A DNA stretch of 8,731 bases, from positions 1 to 8,731 of the forward strand of contig JALUDQ010000209.1 of the NCBI GenBank assembly GCA_027043985.1. The letters run 5' to 3'. Below are positions 1 to 6,785 of this stretch, piece after piece. Source of the stretch: Desulfurococcales archaeon (GTDB lineage Archaea; Thermoproteota; Thermoprotei_A; Sulfolobales; WANQ01). The notes under the pieces are model-generated. The model worked only from the letters and a program-made list of their open reading frames with translations, was not told where the DNA came from and did no database searches. A program made the position numbers and the translations under genes. Positions within the stretch are counted from its first letter, which is position 1. Every line of letters starts with the position of its first letter.

Positions 1-840
1 TAGTATTCTATCAGCATCCTTATGGTCGAAGAAACTGAGTGAATAGAATATCACTCGTTTAAGACTATTAGCCTCTAAGCCTTCTTCTACAAGCCTCCTT
101 ATCTTGGGGAAACTTCTATCCCTTTTAGGCAACATGACGTGTCCTTCAAGGCAGAAACGGCATCTACGAAAGCATCCACGGCTTACTTCAACCATGTATC
201 CGCGACCATATATTGGTTCAACGTCAATGTTTTGTATCTCTTCTACTGGGTGGAAGGCGTTGTCTAGGTCTCTAACCCAAGCTTTCCTAACCACGTGTTT
301 GTCATAGACGGGTATGTAGAAGCCTTCTTCTCCAAACAACTTTTCTAATAGTTTCCTTTTATCGTCATGGTATTCTAAGAGGCTTTCAACTAGTTTAGGG
401 ATTACTGGTTCTGCTTCCCCAACAACTATTACGTCAAAGAAATCTGCAAGAGGCTCTGGGTTTGCTGAAACAGCTGGACCCCCAACAACTAGTACAGGAT
501 ATTCATTGCCTCTGTCACGAGCATATAATGGTATATTTGCTTCCCTAATCATCTTCAAGATATCTGGGTAAACTAGTTCAAAGTGGGCAGAGAATAAGAG
601 TGCATCAAATTCCCTCATATGTGAACCTGTCTCTATGCTCTTGGGACTAGACTCTAATACTATTCTCTCAGCATATACTTCCTCGAAGCTATTCAATAGA
701 TAGTATAGTAGGTTTACTGCTAGGCTAGATATGCTTACCTGATAAGTACTAGGATAGACTAAGCCTATCCGAAGGTATCCGCGGGTAACCTTCTTATAAA
801 CGGTATTCTTTTCGCCAATCCAGGGCTTGTTTTTCCTCAA
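1..840 (-). CDS. Radical SAM protein with B12-binding-like N-terminal domain (COG1032-type), partial
   Basis: The reading frame is open for 280 codons, from a TTG at 840 down to base 1, where the window cuts off the C-terminal part. Residues about 22-150 look like the Rossmann-type B12-binding-like domain of COG1032 proteins: strand IGLVYPSTYQ (25-34), then VVGGPAVSANPEPLADFFD (118-136) and VVGEAEP (139-145). The radical-SAM motif CxxxCxxC follows as C223, C227 and C230 in SRGCFRRCRFC. These cysteines should hold a [4Fe-4S] cluster that cleaves S-adenosylmethionine. The substrate cannot be told from this part, and cobalamin binding is not shown, since I see no DxHxxG motif. The TTG start is the first possible start after an in-frame TGA (three codons upstream). 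GGAG at 852-855 lies 11 bases away. The gene starts 29 bp after the other radical-SAM gene ends, so the two are probably co-transcribed. Confidence 0.88.
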   Translation of the reverse strand, partial: MRKNKPWIGEKNTVYKKVTRGYLRIGLVYPSTYQVSISSLAVNLLYYLLNSFEEVYAERIVLESSPKSIETGSHMREFDALLFSAHFELVYPDILKMIREANIPLYARDRGNEYPVLVVGGPAVSANPEPLADFFDVIVVGEAEPVIPKLVESLLEYHDDKRKLLEKLFGEEGFYIPVYDKHVVRKAWVRDLDNAFHPVEEIQNIDVEPIYGRGYMVEVSRGCFRRCRFCLEGHVMLPKRDRSFPKIRRLVEEGLEANSLKRVIFYSLSFFDHKDADRIL

Positions 841-869
841 CTCGTATCAGTCTCCATATCCTTAAGGTC

Positions 870-1817
870 TCATAGGTCTAGGAGTGTTTTCTTCTTAGGT
901 ATTATCCTTAAGGGTATTAAGTGTGTTCCATCACATGACCTAGCGTTAAACCATTCCTTACTCGTTAATCCTTCTCTACAAGTAGCGTATTCTAATTTGT
1001 GTCTCCTAGCAGCTTCTATTACTGGTTTTAATAGTTTCTTCCTAAGCTCTAAGGGTAGGTACCAGTACCCTCTAATCCATGTACCTTCAACACGGTATAG
1101 TTTATCTAGCTTAGCGGCTATTTCCGGAAAAGCCTCCTTCATTCTCTTCAAGTTGTCTGGTCTAGCCTTATACGTTGAGGTAACGATAAAGCCTACTCCT
1201 ATGGAGGCTAGTGTTTCAACTAGTTCCCTTATCATCTCTTCGTCATCGTTTACATAAGGTATTATCGGGTCAACTCTAACCCCCACGGGTACGCCGTATT
1301 CAACTAGTTCTCTTAGGGCCCTAATCCTATCGTGGGGTGAAGGAGCATTGGGTTCTAGCTTCTTGGCTAAAGACTCGTCTAGAGTAGTTATAGTCATGGT
1401 TACAGCAGCGTTACCCTTAGACAATAAATCCTTGTCTCGGGAGACAAGAGATCCCTTCGTTACTATTAGTACCCTAAACCCCCTCGGCAATAGTATTTCC
1501 AGGGTTTTCCTCGTGAGCATGTATTCTTTTTCTTCCGGTGGATAGGGGTCACTACTATTACTCATACTAATGGGTATACGTGGATCTGCTCTCTCAAGAT
1601 CGCGTAGTAGTCTTTGAATAAAATTCTTCTTAGGAATACTCTTCCTAACCTTAATGTAGCTTGTAGCATAACAGTACAAACACTGGTGGCTACAGCCGGT
1701 ATAGGGGTGTAAGCTGTACTTGAATGGACAAGTACACAATGGATTATTCCAGGGATCAAATACCGTTAACACCATACCCCTACTGATATAGGAGCTCCCT
1801 TTCCTATGCTTGCTCAC
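870..1817 (-). CDS. SplB-like radical SAM protein (COG1533 family)
   Basis: This 315-residue protein matches the spore-photoproduct-lyase-like COG1533 family in length and motifs. The cluster ligands are C42, C46 and C49 in GCSHQCLYC. They are followed by the family-typical SNSSDPYPPEE (87-97), TKGSLVSRDKDLL (120-132), TTLDESLAKKLEPNAPSP (144-161) and GVRVDPIIPYVND (179-191). The protein should be a cytoplasmic SAM-dependent radical enzyme. Family members are often labelled DNA repair photolyase, but true spore photoproduct lyase activity is unproven for archaeal members and I would not assign it. Extra cysteines (C28, C30 before the motif; C280, C295 near the C-terminus) could bind a second metal site, which is speculative. 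The GTG start at 1817 is the first start after an in-frame TGA and sits three bases after GAGGT. An alternative ATG at residue 15 has a poorer upstream site. It is the likely first gene of a two-gene operon. Confidence 0.92.
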   Translation of the reverse strand: MSKHRKGSSYISRGMVLTVFDPWNNPLCTCPFKYSLHPYTGCSHQCLYCYATSYIKVRKSIPKKNFIQRLLRDLERADPRIPISMSNSSDPYPPEEKEYMLTRKTLEILLPRGFRVLIVTKGSLVSRDKDLLSKGNAAVTMTITTLDESLAKKLEPNAPSPHDRIRALRELVEYGVPVGVRVDPIIPYVNDDEEMIRELVETLASIGVGFIVTSTYKARPDNLKRMKEAFPEIAAKLDKLYRVEGTWIRGYWYLPLELRKKLLKPVIEAARRHKLEYATCREGLTSKEWFNARSCDGTHLIPLRIIPKKKTLLDL

Positions 1818-1820
1818 CGT

Positions 1821-1825
1821 ACCTC
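1821..1825 (-). promoter_or_regulatory. Ribosome binding site of the SplB-like gene
   Basis: On the minus strand GAGGT lies three bases before the GTG start at 1817. It matches the archaeal anti-Shine-Dalgarno complement (GGAGGTGAT) and supports GTG over the internal ATG as the start. Confidence 0.55.
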
Positions 1826-1871
1826 ATACCTTGTAGGAGAGTATACATGGATCCCCCTTGTCTTTAGCCTA

Positions 1872-1900
1872 AACTATTAATTCCTCTACCATATAATTAT
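1872..1900. promoter_or_regulatory. Divergent promoter region between the radical-SAM operon and the coiled-coil/tubulin operon
   Basis: This AT-rich core sits in the roughly 107-bp gap between the divergent starts at 1817 and 1925. For the plus strand, CATATAATTATTTT (1890-1903) is a good archaeal TATA box; transcription about 26 bases downstream would begin close to the start codon of the following gene and give a nearly leaderless message. A weaker candidate, CTATTAATT (1874-1882), would leave the Shine-Dalgarno at 1907-1912 inside the leader. For the minus strand, TTAATAGTTTA (about 1871-1881) could serve the radical-SAM operon. The exact boxes are inferred from spacing only. Confidence 0.45.
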
Positions 1901-1906
1901 TTTCTA

Positions 1907-1912
1907 GAGGTG
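1907..1912 (+). promoter_or_regulatory. Ribosome binding site of the membrane-anchored coiled-coil protein
   Basis: GAGGTG is a strong crenarchaeal Shine-Dalgarno. It overlaps a potential GTG start at 1910, which argues against that start, and lies 9 bases before GTG 1922 and 12 before ATG 1925. Confidence 0.5.
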
Positions 1913-1924
1913 TTATATGCTGTG

Positions 1925-2860
1925 ATGATTAAGACGTTAAAAACCATTGTATTACTGGGAATAATAGCTGTGTCGCTAGTACTTCCTCTCTACGCTCTTG
2001 CTCAGGGAGACGGTATTAGTGTCTCAAAATTCGAGCTATACTATTATGAGGGACCGAAGGTAGAGACACCTTACCTCTTAGCCGGGAAGGCCTACAAGGC
2101 TACAGTAGAGATAACTATGGGTGAAAAAACTCCACCAAAAGTGAAGGTTATTGTTGCAACGGATTTAGCACAATATAAGGGTGGTCAATTATTCACGGTA
2201 GATGAGGCTGTTAACGTTAAATGGAATTATACTAGTGATAAAACGGGAATAGTGATAATAGCTAATCCTGGCGGGAGGATAAAGCTTACACTCGTAGGCG
2301 AGATACCAGAAATAGTTACAACACGAACAGTTGATGGACTCACCCTACACTTCCCCGTTAAGATGAGCGTCATCAAGGTCTTCTATGAGAATAATCCAGC
2401 TAATCCCATAGATGCTAAGACCTACGAGGTGATAGACGAGGTAATTGAAGAATACCGTAAGTTATTGAATGAGAAGAAGGCTCTCCTCCAAACAGAAGGA
2501 GCAGATGAGACATGGCTTAGCATGGTTAAATCAATTATAGATGAAGCCGAGAGACTAGCAAATACGGGGCTCGTAGAGCAAGCAAGAGATCTATTAAACA
2601 CTATACCGAGCAAACCCGTACTAAAACCTCCGGAGGGTAAGGAATCCCTCTACTATATGATAATGGGGGGATTAGGCATAATAGTAATAGTGGGTATAGT
2701 GATGTGGCTTCGAGCAACTGGTAGAGCAAAAATGCTTGAAGAAAAACTACACAGTATAACGGCTGACTTGGAGGCACTGAGTGTAAGAGTAGAGAAGCTC
2801 GACCGGAGACTTGGAAGCGAGCTAAGAGATATCATTGAGAAGGCTAAAGCAAGTATATAA
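1925..2860 (+). CDS. Signal-peptide-bearing, C-terminally membrane-anchored protein with cytoplasmic coiled coil
   Basis: I do not recognise the family. With the ATG at 1925 the product has 311 residues. Residues 1-27 are a Sec-type signal sequence (lysines, a hydrophobic stretch, then ALAQ). Residues about 30-160 are rich in alternating strands and resemble a small extracellular beta domain, with one N-glycosylation sequon (NYT, 101-103). Residues 165-226 form two or three amphipathic helices. Residues about 243-263 are a glycine- and isoleucine-rich membrane span followed by basic residues (R262, R266), so the last 40 residues lie in the cytoplasm. That tail (KMLEEKLHSITADLEAL... to KAKASI) is a heptad-patterned coiled coil. 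The GTG codons at 1910 and 1922 are alternative starts. The gene is 65 bp upstream of the tubulin-like gene on the same strand, so co-expression is likely; anchoring the tubulin-like protein to the membrane through the coiled-coil tail is an inference. Confidence 0.85.
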   Translation: MIKTLKTIVLLGIIAVSLVLPLYALAQGDGISVSKFELYYYEGPKVETPYLLAGKAYKATVEITMGEKTPPKVKVIVATDLAQYKGGQLFTVDEAVNVKWNYTSDKTGIVIIANPGGRIKLTLVGEIPEIVTTRTVDGLTLHFPVKMSVIKVFYENNPANPIDAKTYEVIDEVIEEYRKLLNEKKALLQTEGADETWLSMVKSIIDEAERLANTGLVEQARDLLNTIPSKPVLKPPEGKESLYYMIMGGLGIIVIVGIVMWLRATGRAKMLEEKLHSITADLEALSVRVEKLDRRLGSELRDIIEKAKASI

Positions 2861-2908
2861 GGTAGGAGTTTCTAATCAAATACCACTAAGGGGTTTCAAG
2901 AGAAGAAA

Positions 2909-2918
2909 GGAGTGGGTG
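2909..2918 (+). promoter_or_regulatory. Ribosome binding site deciding the TTG start of the tubulin-like gene
   Basis: GGAGTGGGTG lies seven bases before TTG 2926. Nearby GTG codons at 2921 and in other frames run into stops at once, and the in-frame region upstream reaches TAA at 2887 without any other start. The unusual TTG is therefore the only supportable start. Confidence 0.55.
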
Positions 2919-2925
2919 TAGTGGT

Positions 2926-5565
2926 TTGAGTTATTTATCAAGGGTTTTCGCGACTCTCCACCCTATAGGACTGGGTGGTGCGGGTACAAACGTCGTTGAA
3001 ACTTATCTTAAAGATCCTAGAGTCATAGATAGGCTCGCTAAAACAGAAGACCTACACATATCTCTATTAGCCTTAGATGTAGCTGACGGTGATATTAGGC
3101 GGCTTTTAACAACCAAAGACATAGTTATGAGAGAGTTGATCCAGAAGGGGATAACACCTACTAGGATAAAGGTTATAGCACAATCAGTTAAGTTTCCCTC
3201 ACCTGAGGCAATGTTCGACTTCATATATTCCAAGTACCCGGACTTCCTAAGAATGGATGGAGTAAATATTTCAAGAGAAAACTATAAACCAATTGTTACA
3301 ACCTCCATAGAGATCCCCCCACTGGCTGGAGGAGTTGCTAGGAAGAGATCTCTATCTAAAAGCATCTACGCCCTAAACTATTATCAACTCGAGACAATAA
3401 AACGTATGATCGAGGAATACAAGGATACACTTGTAAGAAACCCTGGCTCCAATATCTCGGTAATAGTATTCGGACTTGGCGGTGGAACGGGCAGCGGTAT
3501 AGTAGTAGACTTTGCAAGACATCTCAGAAAACATGCGGGAGCAAGTATACCCATAGTTGGCTTAAGTATTCTCCCAGTAGAAGCAGATGACCCTAACGTG
3601 AAGGTGGCTGGCTATATAGCTTTAAAGGAGCTAGGCTTCCTCTTAAGCCCTAGAAAGAACCGCTGGGTTGTTGAGACCTTTGGTAAATCCTATGAGAACC
3701 CATTCTATGCGTTCTTCTTTGTGCCCATGAGACCAGTCTACAATAAGCTTGGAAGCCTCCAGCTAACCCATGAAGTAATAGATTCTGAGATAGTTGATAT
3801 GCTTCACACTATTGCGTCAATAGATGTAGCAGACGCATTAGACCACTTGCAGTCTGGTAGAATGGACGATGACTCATACATAGTCGTCACGTCGTTGATG
3901 AAAGTCTATTACCCCATAGACAAGTATATTGAGATATTAAAGTATAAGCTCGAAGTAGTTGAGACACTAGCAAAACTAGTCGAAGACAAGCTAAATGCTA
4001 TAGCAAATATAAGAAAATTATTAGAAGAAAAAGAAAAGCAGCTTCTAGAGGCTTATGCAGACTATCTTAGAGAGACCAATCGTTACACTGAAGACGCTTT
4101 AAAGGAGCTATTAAACTCTATTCGAGCAACCCCCCAGTATGCCCGCAATGTTTTGATGCGTGCAAGAGATGTAAAGGTATCGTTAGACGAGATAGTAAAG
4201 ACACTCTACGATATCATAGCTAATATAGAGGTAAAAGAGGGTACAACGGAATACAATGTTATATCGCTTGTAAAGAAGCTCTATGAAACAGCGAGTAGAG
4301 CTGAAGAAGAAATAGACGAGTTCGTTAGAACTGTTAATACTAGTGTAGAGGACTTGAAGAGTATAACCGTTAGTGCTCCAAGATTTACACCTGAACAAAA
4401 AGCATTGATAAATGCTTTCGCTGATACACTGAGATTATTGGCGGAGGCCTTCAACTTCGTTAAACTGTATGTTGAGGTAACCGATCTAGCCAAGCAATTA
4501 TATGTTATAATGGGTGCAAAGATTAAGCCACTAGTAGATGAGGCTAGAGCTGAAGCAAACACGCTCCTCCAAGTAGTAAATGCTCTTACAAGCACGCCAG
4601 CCGAAGAATCAAAGATAGCTGAGAGCGTAGTTATAGCTTTATCCGGTATTATAAGAAGGCTCGAAGAGGAATTAAAGAGTAGAGAAGAAGAAATAGAAGT
4701 AGTTGAATCAAAACTCCGTAGAACGAGAGCAGAATACGAGCAGGTAAAGTCAAAGCTTAGAGGACTCTTACCCTTCGGTAAAGGAAAATACAAGCTCAGG
4801 GCACGTGAACTAGAAGTCTCACTTAAACGCTTAGAAGAAGAGCGTAGAATAGCCCAAGAGGAATACGATAAGCTGAAATCAAAGCTGGATATACTCTCTA
4901 ATATAAGGAACCTATACGCTGTTACAAGCGAGTATAGAAAGAGTATTGAGCGTATAGGAGAACTCGAGAAAAAGTTCCACGAAGAACTAGCAAGTATATC
5001 AAGACTTGAGAAAGTCTTTACAAGAGTTGCCGAGCTAAGCCATCAAGAGCAGATAAGGATTCTAGAAAAACTATTGATGGGTAAAGCTGAGGAATTGAAG
5101 AGTGAGGAAGCCTTAATGAAGATCCTAGACAAGCAGAGATTCAATAAATTTATGAGGACAATCATAAACCAATTAAAGAACCCAACAAACCTTGGCTTAA
5201 AACCAGACTTCCGTACAGACCGTATATGGGTTACAGTTCTCTCGCCAGTAGGCTTGTGGAGCGAGGATCTACGCAAAGAAGTAGAAGCCAGCTTAGCCGG
5301 ATACATTGAGGGCGAGGTCAGCAGGTGTATAGCCTTCCGTGAAACAGCACCCATAGACCCATGGACTATAAGCATACTAGTAATGGTTAGCAAGGTGAGA
5401 CCCGAAAACCTAGACATATACGAGGTTCTAAGACACAGCTATGAGACAAGCGACCCCCGTGATAGAGAGTTTATGAGAAGCTTCCTCAAAGAATGGGGCT
5501 ATACTATAGAGGAGCTAGAAGAACTATATCGTAAATCACTTGAATCAGGGCAGAAAAGTCAATAA
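2926..5565 (+). CDS. Tubulin/FtsZ-superfamily GTPase with a long coiled-coil insertion
   Basis: The 879-residue protein begins like FtsZ. The first phosphate/guanine loop is IGLGGAGTN (14-22), a T2-like loop is ALDVADGD (49-56), a T3-like loop is LAGGVARKRSL (133-143), and GLGGGTGSG (183-191) contains the exact tubulin signature [SAG]GGTG[SA]G. LSILP (213-217) follows, as TLPF does in FtsZ. IDVADALD (299-306) stands where the catalytic T7 loop should be, with D300, D303 and D306 as candidate acids. Residues about 335-738 are charged, heptad-rich helices with a break at LLPFGKGKY (614-622). The end (739-879) regains strand-helix-strand structure (IWVTVLSP 767-774, WTISILVMVS 813-822) like the FtsZ C-terminal domain. 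The protein should bind GTP and assemble into filaments in the cytoplasm. It resembles tubulin-like (Tubulin_2-type/FtsZ-like) families more than FtsZ, TubZ or CetZ. It ends in tandem TAA stops and probably shares an operon with the preceding membrane protein. Confidence 0.9.
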   Translation: MSYLSRVFATLHPIGLGGAGTNVVETYLKDPRVIDRLAKTEDLHISLLALDVADGDIRRLLTTKDIVMRELIQKGITPTRIKVIAQSVKFPSPEAMFDFIYSKYPDFLRMDGVNISRENYKPIVTTSIEIPPLAGGVARKRSLSKSIYALNYYQLETIKRMIEEYKDTLVRNPGSNISVIVFGLGGGTGSGIVVDFARHLRKHAGASIPIVGLSILPVEADDPNVKVAGYIALKELGFLLSPRKNRWVVETFGKSYENPFYAFFFVPMRPVYNKLGSLQLTHEVIDSEIVDMLHTIASIDVADALDHLQSGRMDDDSYIVVTSLMKVYYPIDKYIEILKYKLEVVETLAKLVEDKLNAIANIRKLLEEKEKQLLEAYADYLRETNRYTEDALKELLNSIRATPQYARNVLMRARDVKVSLDEIVKTLYDIIANIEVKEGTTEYNVISLVKKLYETASRAEEEIDEFVRTVNTSVEDLKSITVSAPRFTPEQKALINAFADTLRLLAEAFNFVKLYVEVTDLAKQLYVIMGAKIKPLVDEARAEANTLLQVVNALTSTPAEESKIAESVVIALSGIIRRLEEELKSREEEIEVVESKLRRTRAEYEQVKSKLRGLLPFGKGKYKLRARELEVSLKRLEEERRIAQEEYDKLKSKLDILSNIRNLYAVTSEYRKSIERIGELEKKFHEELASISRLEKVFTRVAELSHQEQIRILEKLLMGKAEELKSEEALMKILDKQRFNKFMRTIINQLKNPTNLGLKPDFRTDRIWVTVLSPVGLWSEDLRKEVEASLAGYIEGEVSRCIAFRETAPIDPWTISILVMVSKVRPENLDIYEVLRHSYETSDPRDREFMRSFLKEWGYTIEELEELYRKSLESGQKSQ

Positions 5566-5575
5566 TAACGAGTAT

Positions 5576-6574
5576 TTATTGTCCTCCACCCATGTATTCT
5601 CTAAAAGCTTTTTCCAGGACACCTAATACTTCTTTCTCGGCTTCACTGCTAAGCCTACCCAGTAATACTATTGTTACTCTCCTAACGCCTCCCTTAGCCT
5701 TTCCATAGTCAACTATAACGCTTACAAGCTTCTCGAACTTCTTTGAAGCCCACTCGTTAAAACTCAGCCTCAAGTCATCCATTCTAATATTTACCCTACT
5801 CTCAGCTCTAAGTATTAGGGCTAGGACATCACTCTTCCAGCTCCACGGAGTTGTAAGTAAACCAAATTCTAGTGTTTTAAACAAGTTATCTAGAGATCCA
5901 TAGATAGCCATGCTTACTCCGAGTAAGCTTGCTATCTCCCATATACGCTTATCCTTCCACCTCTCTATCTCTTTTAGAAAGACATCACCCGAGGCTATTG
6001 CTCCAATTATTTCTCCTAGACCACTAAACCTGTAAACGAGTACGCCGTTAAGAGATAACCCGTTGAGTTCTGCTAGTCTCCTGGGATCAACTACTATTAT
6101 AGCATCAGCTTTATCCTTCAAGTGTAGTTCCCGCATCAAAGAGTATGCCAGCGCCTTGTACTCTATGGCGGCACCTGGACTTGGCACTATAGCAAATAAT
6201 AGAACTTTTCCCCAAGGATACCTTTTCTTATATTCGCTCGCTATATGATAGAATACTGGTACTTCTTCACGCCTATTAAACTCGGCTACAAGTACTAGTA
6301 CATCAGCATATAATCTATGCTCCCTAAATAATTCCGAGACATCTACAATACTATGATACCATGGCTCCCGGTAATCGACACTAACATGTATATTTTTCTC
6401 ATGTCCTTCTACAAATAATACAGAGTACTCGTATTCTCCAACCCAGGCTGAAAGCCTATTACAAGCATCAACAGCTTCTTTAGAGGCAACAACTACTGCT
6501 ACACGATATTTCCGGGGCTTAAAGTTCTCCTCAATAAACTTAACGTATTCATCGATAACAGTTAGCCCGGACAA
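5576..6574 (-). CDS. Compact protein resembling a tubulin/FtsZ fold without GTP-binding loops (putative pseudo-GTPase)
   Basis: There is no confident family match; the call comes from aligning it by eye to FtsZ and to the neighbouring GTPase. The 332 residues follow the tubulin-fold order. First strand YRVAVVVA (23-30) meets SKEAVDACN where GGAGTN is expected. DVLVLVA (91-97) is followed by EFNRREEV (98-105) where GGGTGSG is expected. Next come KVLLFAIVPSPG (123-134, compare VAVVTLPF), KADAIIVVDPRRLAELNG (155-172, compare VDTLIVIPNDRLLEI), GVSMAIYGSLDN (219-230, compare GYALMGIGSA), SDVLALILRA (248-257) and RRVTIVLLG (298-306). No T7 acidic loop is visible. If correct, it is a soluble, nucleotide-binding-deficient partner or regulator of the neighbouring filament protein. 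TTG 6574 is the first start after an in-frame TAA and no nearby alternative exists. It is convergent with the GTPase gene, with a 10-bp gap. It could also be an unrelated alpha/beta protein. Confidence 0.82.
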   Translation of the reverse strand: MSGLTVIDEYVKFIEENFKPRKYRVAVVVASKEAVDACNRLSAWVGEYEYSVLFVEGHEKNIHVSVDYREPWYHSIVDVSELFREHRLYADVLVLVAEFNRREEVPVFYHIASEYKKRYPWGKVLLFAIVPSPGAAIEYKALAYSLMRELHLKDKADAIIVVDPRRLAELNGLSLNGVLVYRFSGLGEIIGAIASGDVFLKEIERWKDKRIWEIASLLGVSMAIYGSLDNLFKTLEFGLLTTPWSWKSDVLALILRAESRVNIRMDDLRLSFNEWASKKFEKLVSVIVDYGKAKGGVRRVTIVLLGRLSSEAEKEVLGVLEKAFREYMGGGQ

Positions 6575-6601
6575 GCATTATACCCGTATACCAATAGGTC
6601 T

Positions 6602-6642
6602 TGCTGAGATAAATAAATTGAACTCCTCACTAATGCTGAGAT
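6602..6642. repeat. Direct repeat TGCTGAGAT flanking the minus-strand TATA box
   Basis: The nine-base sequence TGCTGAGAT occurs at 6602-6610 and again at 6634-6642, 32 bp apart (about three helical turns). The two copies bracket the probable TATA box at 6609-6620; the left copy overlaps its downstream edge. The placement would suit an operator, but two copies of a 9-mer could be chance. Confidence 0.45.
6609..6620 (-). promoter_or_regulatory. Probable TATA box of the pseudo-GTPase gene
   Basis: On the minus strand CAATTTATTTAT is the most AT-rich element upstream of the TTG start at 6574. Initiation about 26 bases downstream would leave a leader of roughly 10-15 bases. No convincing Shine-Dalgarno precedes the TTG, which fits a leaderless or very short-leader message. 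Assigned by spacing and composition only. Confidence 0.4.
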
Positions 6643-6705
6643 TACACAATATGTTTTGTATTAAAGGACATTAGATACAAATACTTCTACAAGCAACTAT
6701 ACTAC

Positions 6706-6739
6706 CTAGGCTCCTCAAAGACTAAGGCTCGTAGCCTAG
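6706..6739. repeat. Inverted repeats / hairpin-forming element upstream of the membrane-protein gene
   Basis: CTAGGCT (6706-6712) and AGCCTAG (6733-6739) are perfect inverted repeats. Within them CTAAGGCT (6722-6729) can also pair with AGCCTAG through a CGT loop, leaving one bulged A. The right arm can thus pair with either left arm, giving two alternative hairpins. It lies 47 bp before the downstream start codon and could be an operator or a leader structure; no T-run follows, so it is not a terminator. Confidence 0.45.
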
Positions 6740-6769
6740 CTCAGTAATAGTTAATGACACATAGTCTTA

Positions 6770-6775
6770 GGGGGT
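6770..6775 (+). promoter_or_regulatory. Possible ribosome binding site of the polytopic membrane-protein gene
   Basis: GGGGGT ends ten bases before ATG 6786. It is only a partial match to the GGAGGTGAT consensus, but an in-frame TAG at 6768 excludes any earlier start, so the ATG stands regardless. Confidence 0.35.
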
Positions 6776-6785
6776 TTACACGGTC

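Larger units (their letters stand above)
6575..6785. other. Divergent intergenic region (211 bp) between pseudo-GTPase and polytopic membrane protein genes
   Basis: This is the longest gene-free stretch in the window. It must carry the promoters of both divergent genes. It contains the direct repeat (6602-6642), a TATA-like box for the left gene, and an inverted repeat (6706-6739). For the right gene only a weak AT-rich element, TAATAGTTAAT (6745-6755), is visible about 30-40 bases before the start at 6786. No credible small ORF, tRNA or C/D-box RNA was seen. Confidence 0.5.

Noticed and set aside
104..307. 67-codon plus-strand frame
   Set aside because: It lies antisense to the conserved CxxxCxxC region of the partial radical-SAM gene and has no domain or start signals of its own.
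870..1817. Naming the COG1533-type gene as spore photoproduct lyase (splB)
   Set aside because: The family resemblance is clear, but archaea make no spores and most members have no proven photoproduct-repair activity, so a specific name would overreach.
1922..1928. GTGATGA resembling a C box of a C/D-box small RNA
   Set aside because: No CTGA D box follows within a usual distance and it coincides with the start codons of a protein gene.
4281..4793. 170-codon minus-strand open frame inside the tubulin-like gene
   Set aside because: It is serine-rich antisense of the coiled-coil coding strand, with no ribosome binding site or recognisable domain. The plus-strand gene explains the region.
3880..5140. 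SMC/Rad50-like ATPase because of the long coiled coil
   Set aside because: There is no Walker A (GxxxxGKS/T), ABC signature or Walker B. The head carries tubulin GGGTGSG instead.
5566..5575. Bidirectional terminator between the two convergent genes
   Set aside because: The gap is only 10 bp, with no stem and no clear T-run on either strand. Termination may occur inside the opposing gene, but no signal can be supported.
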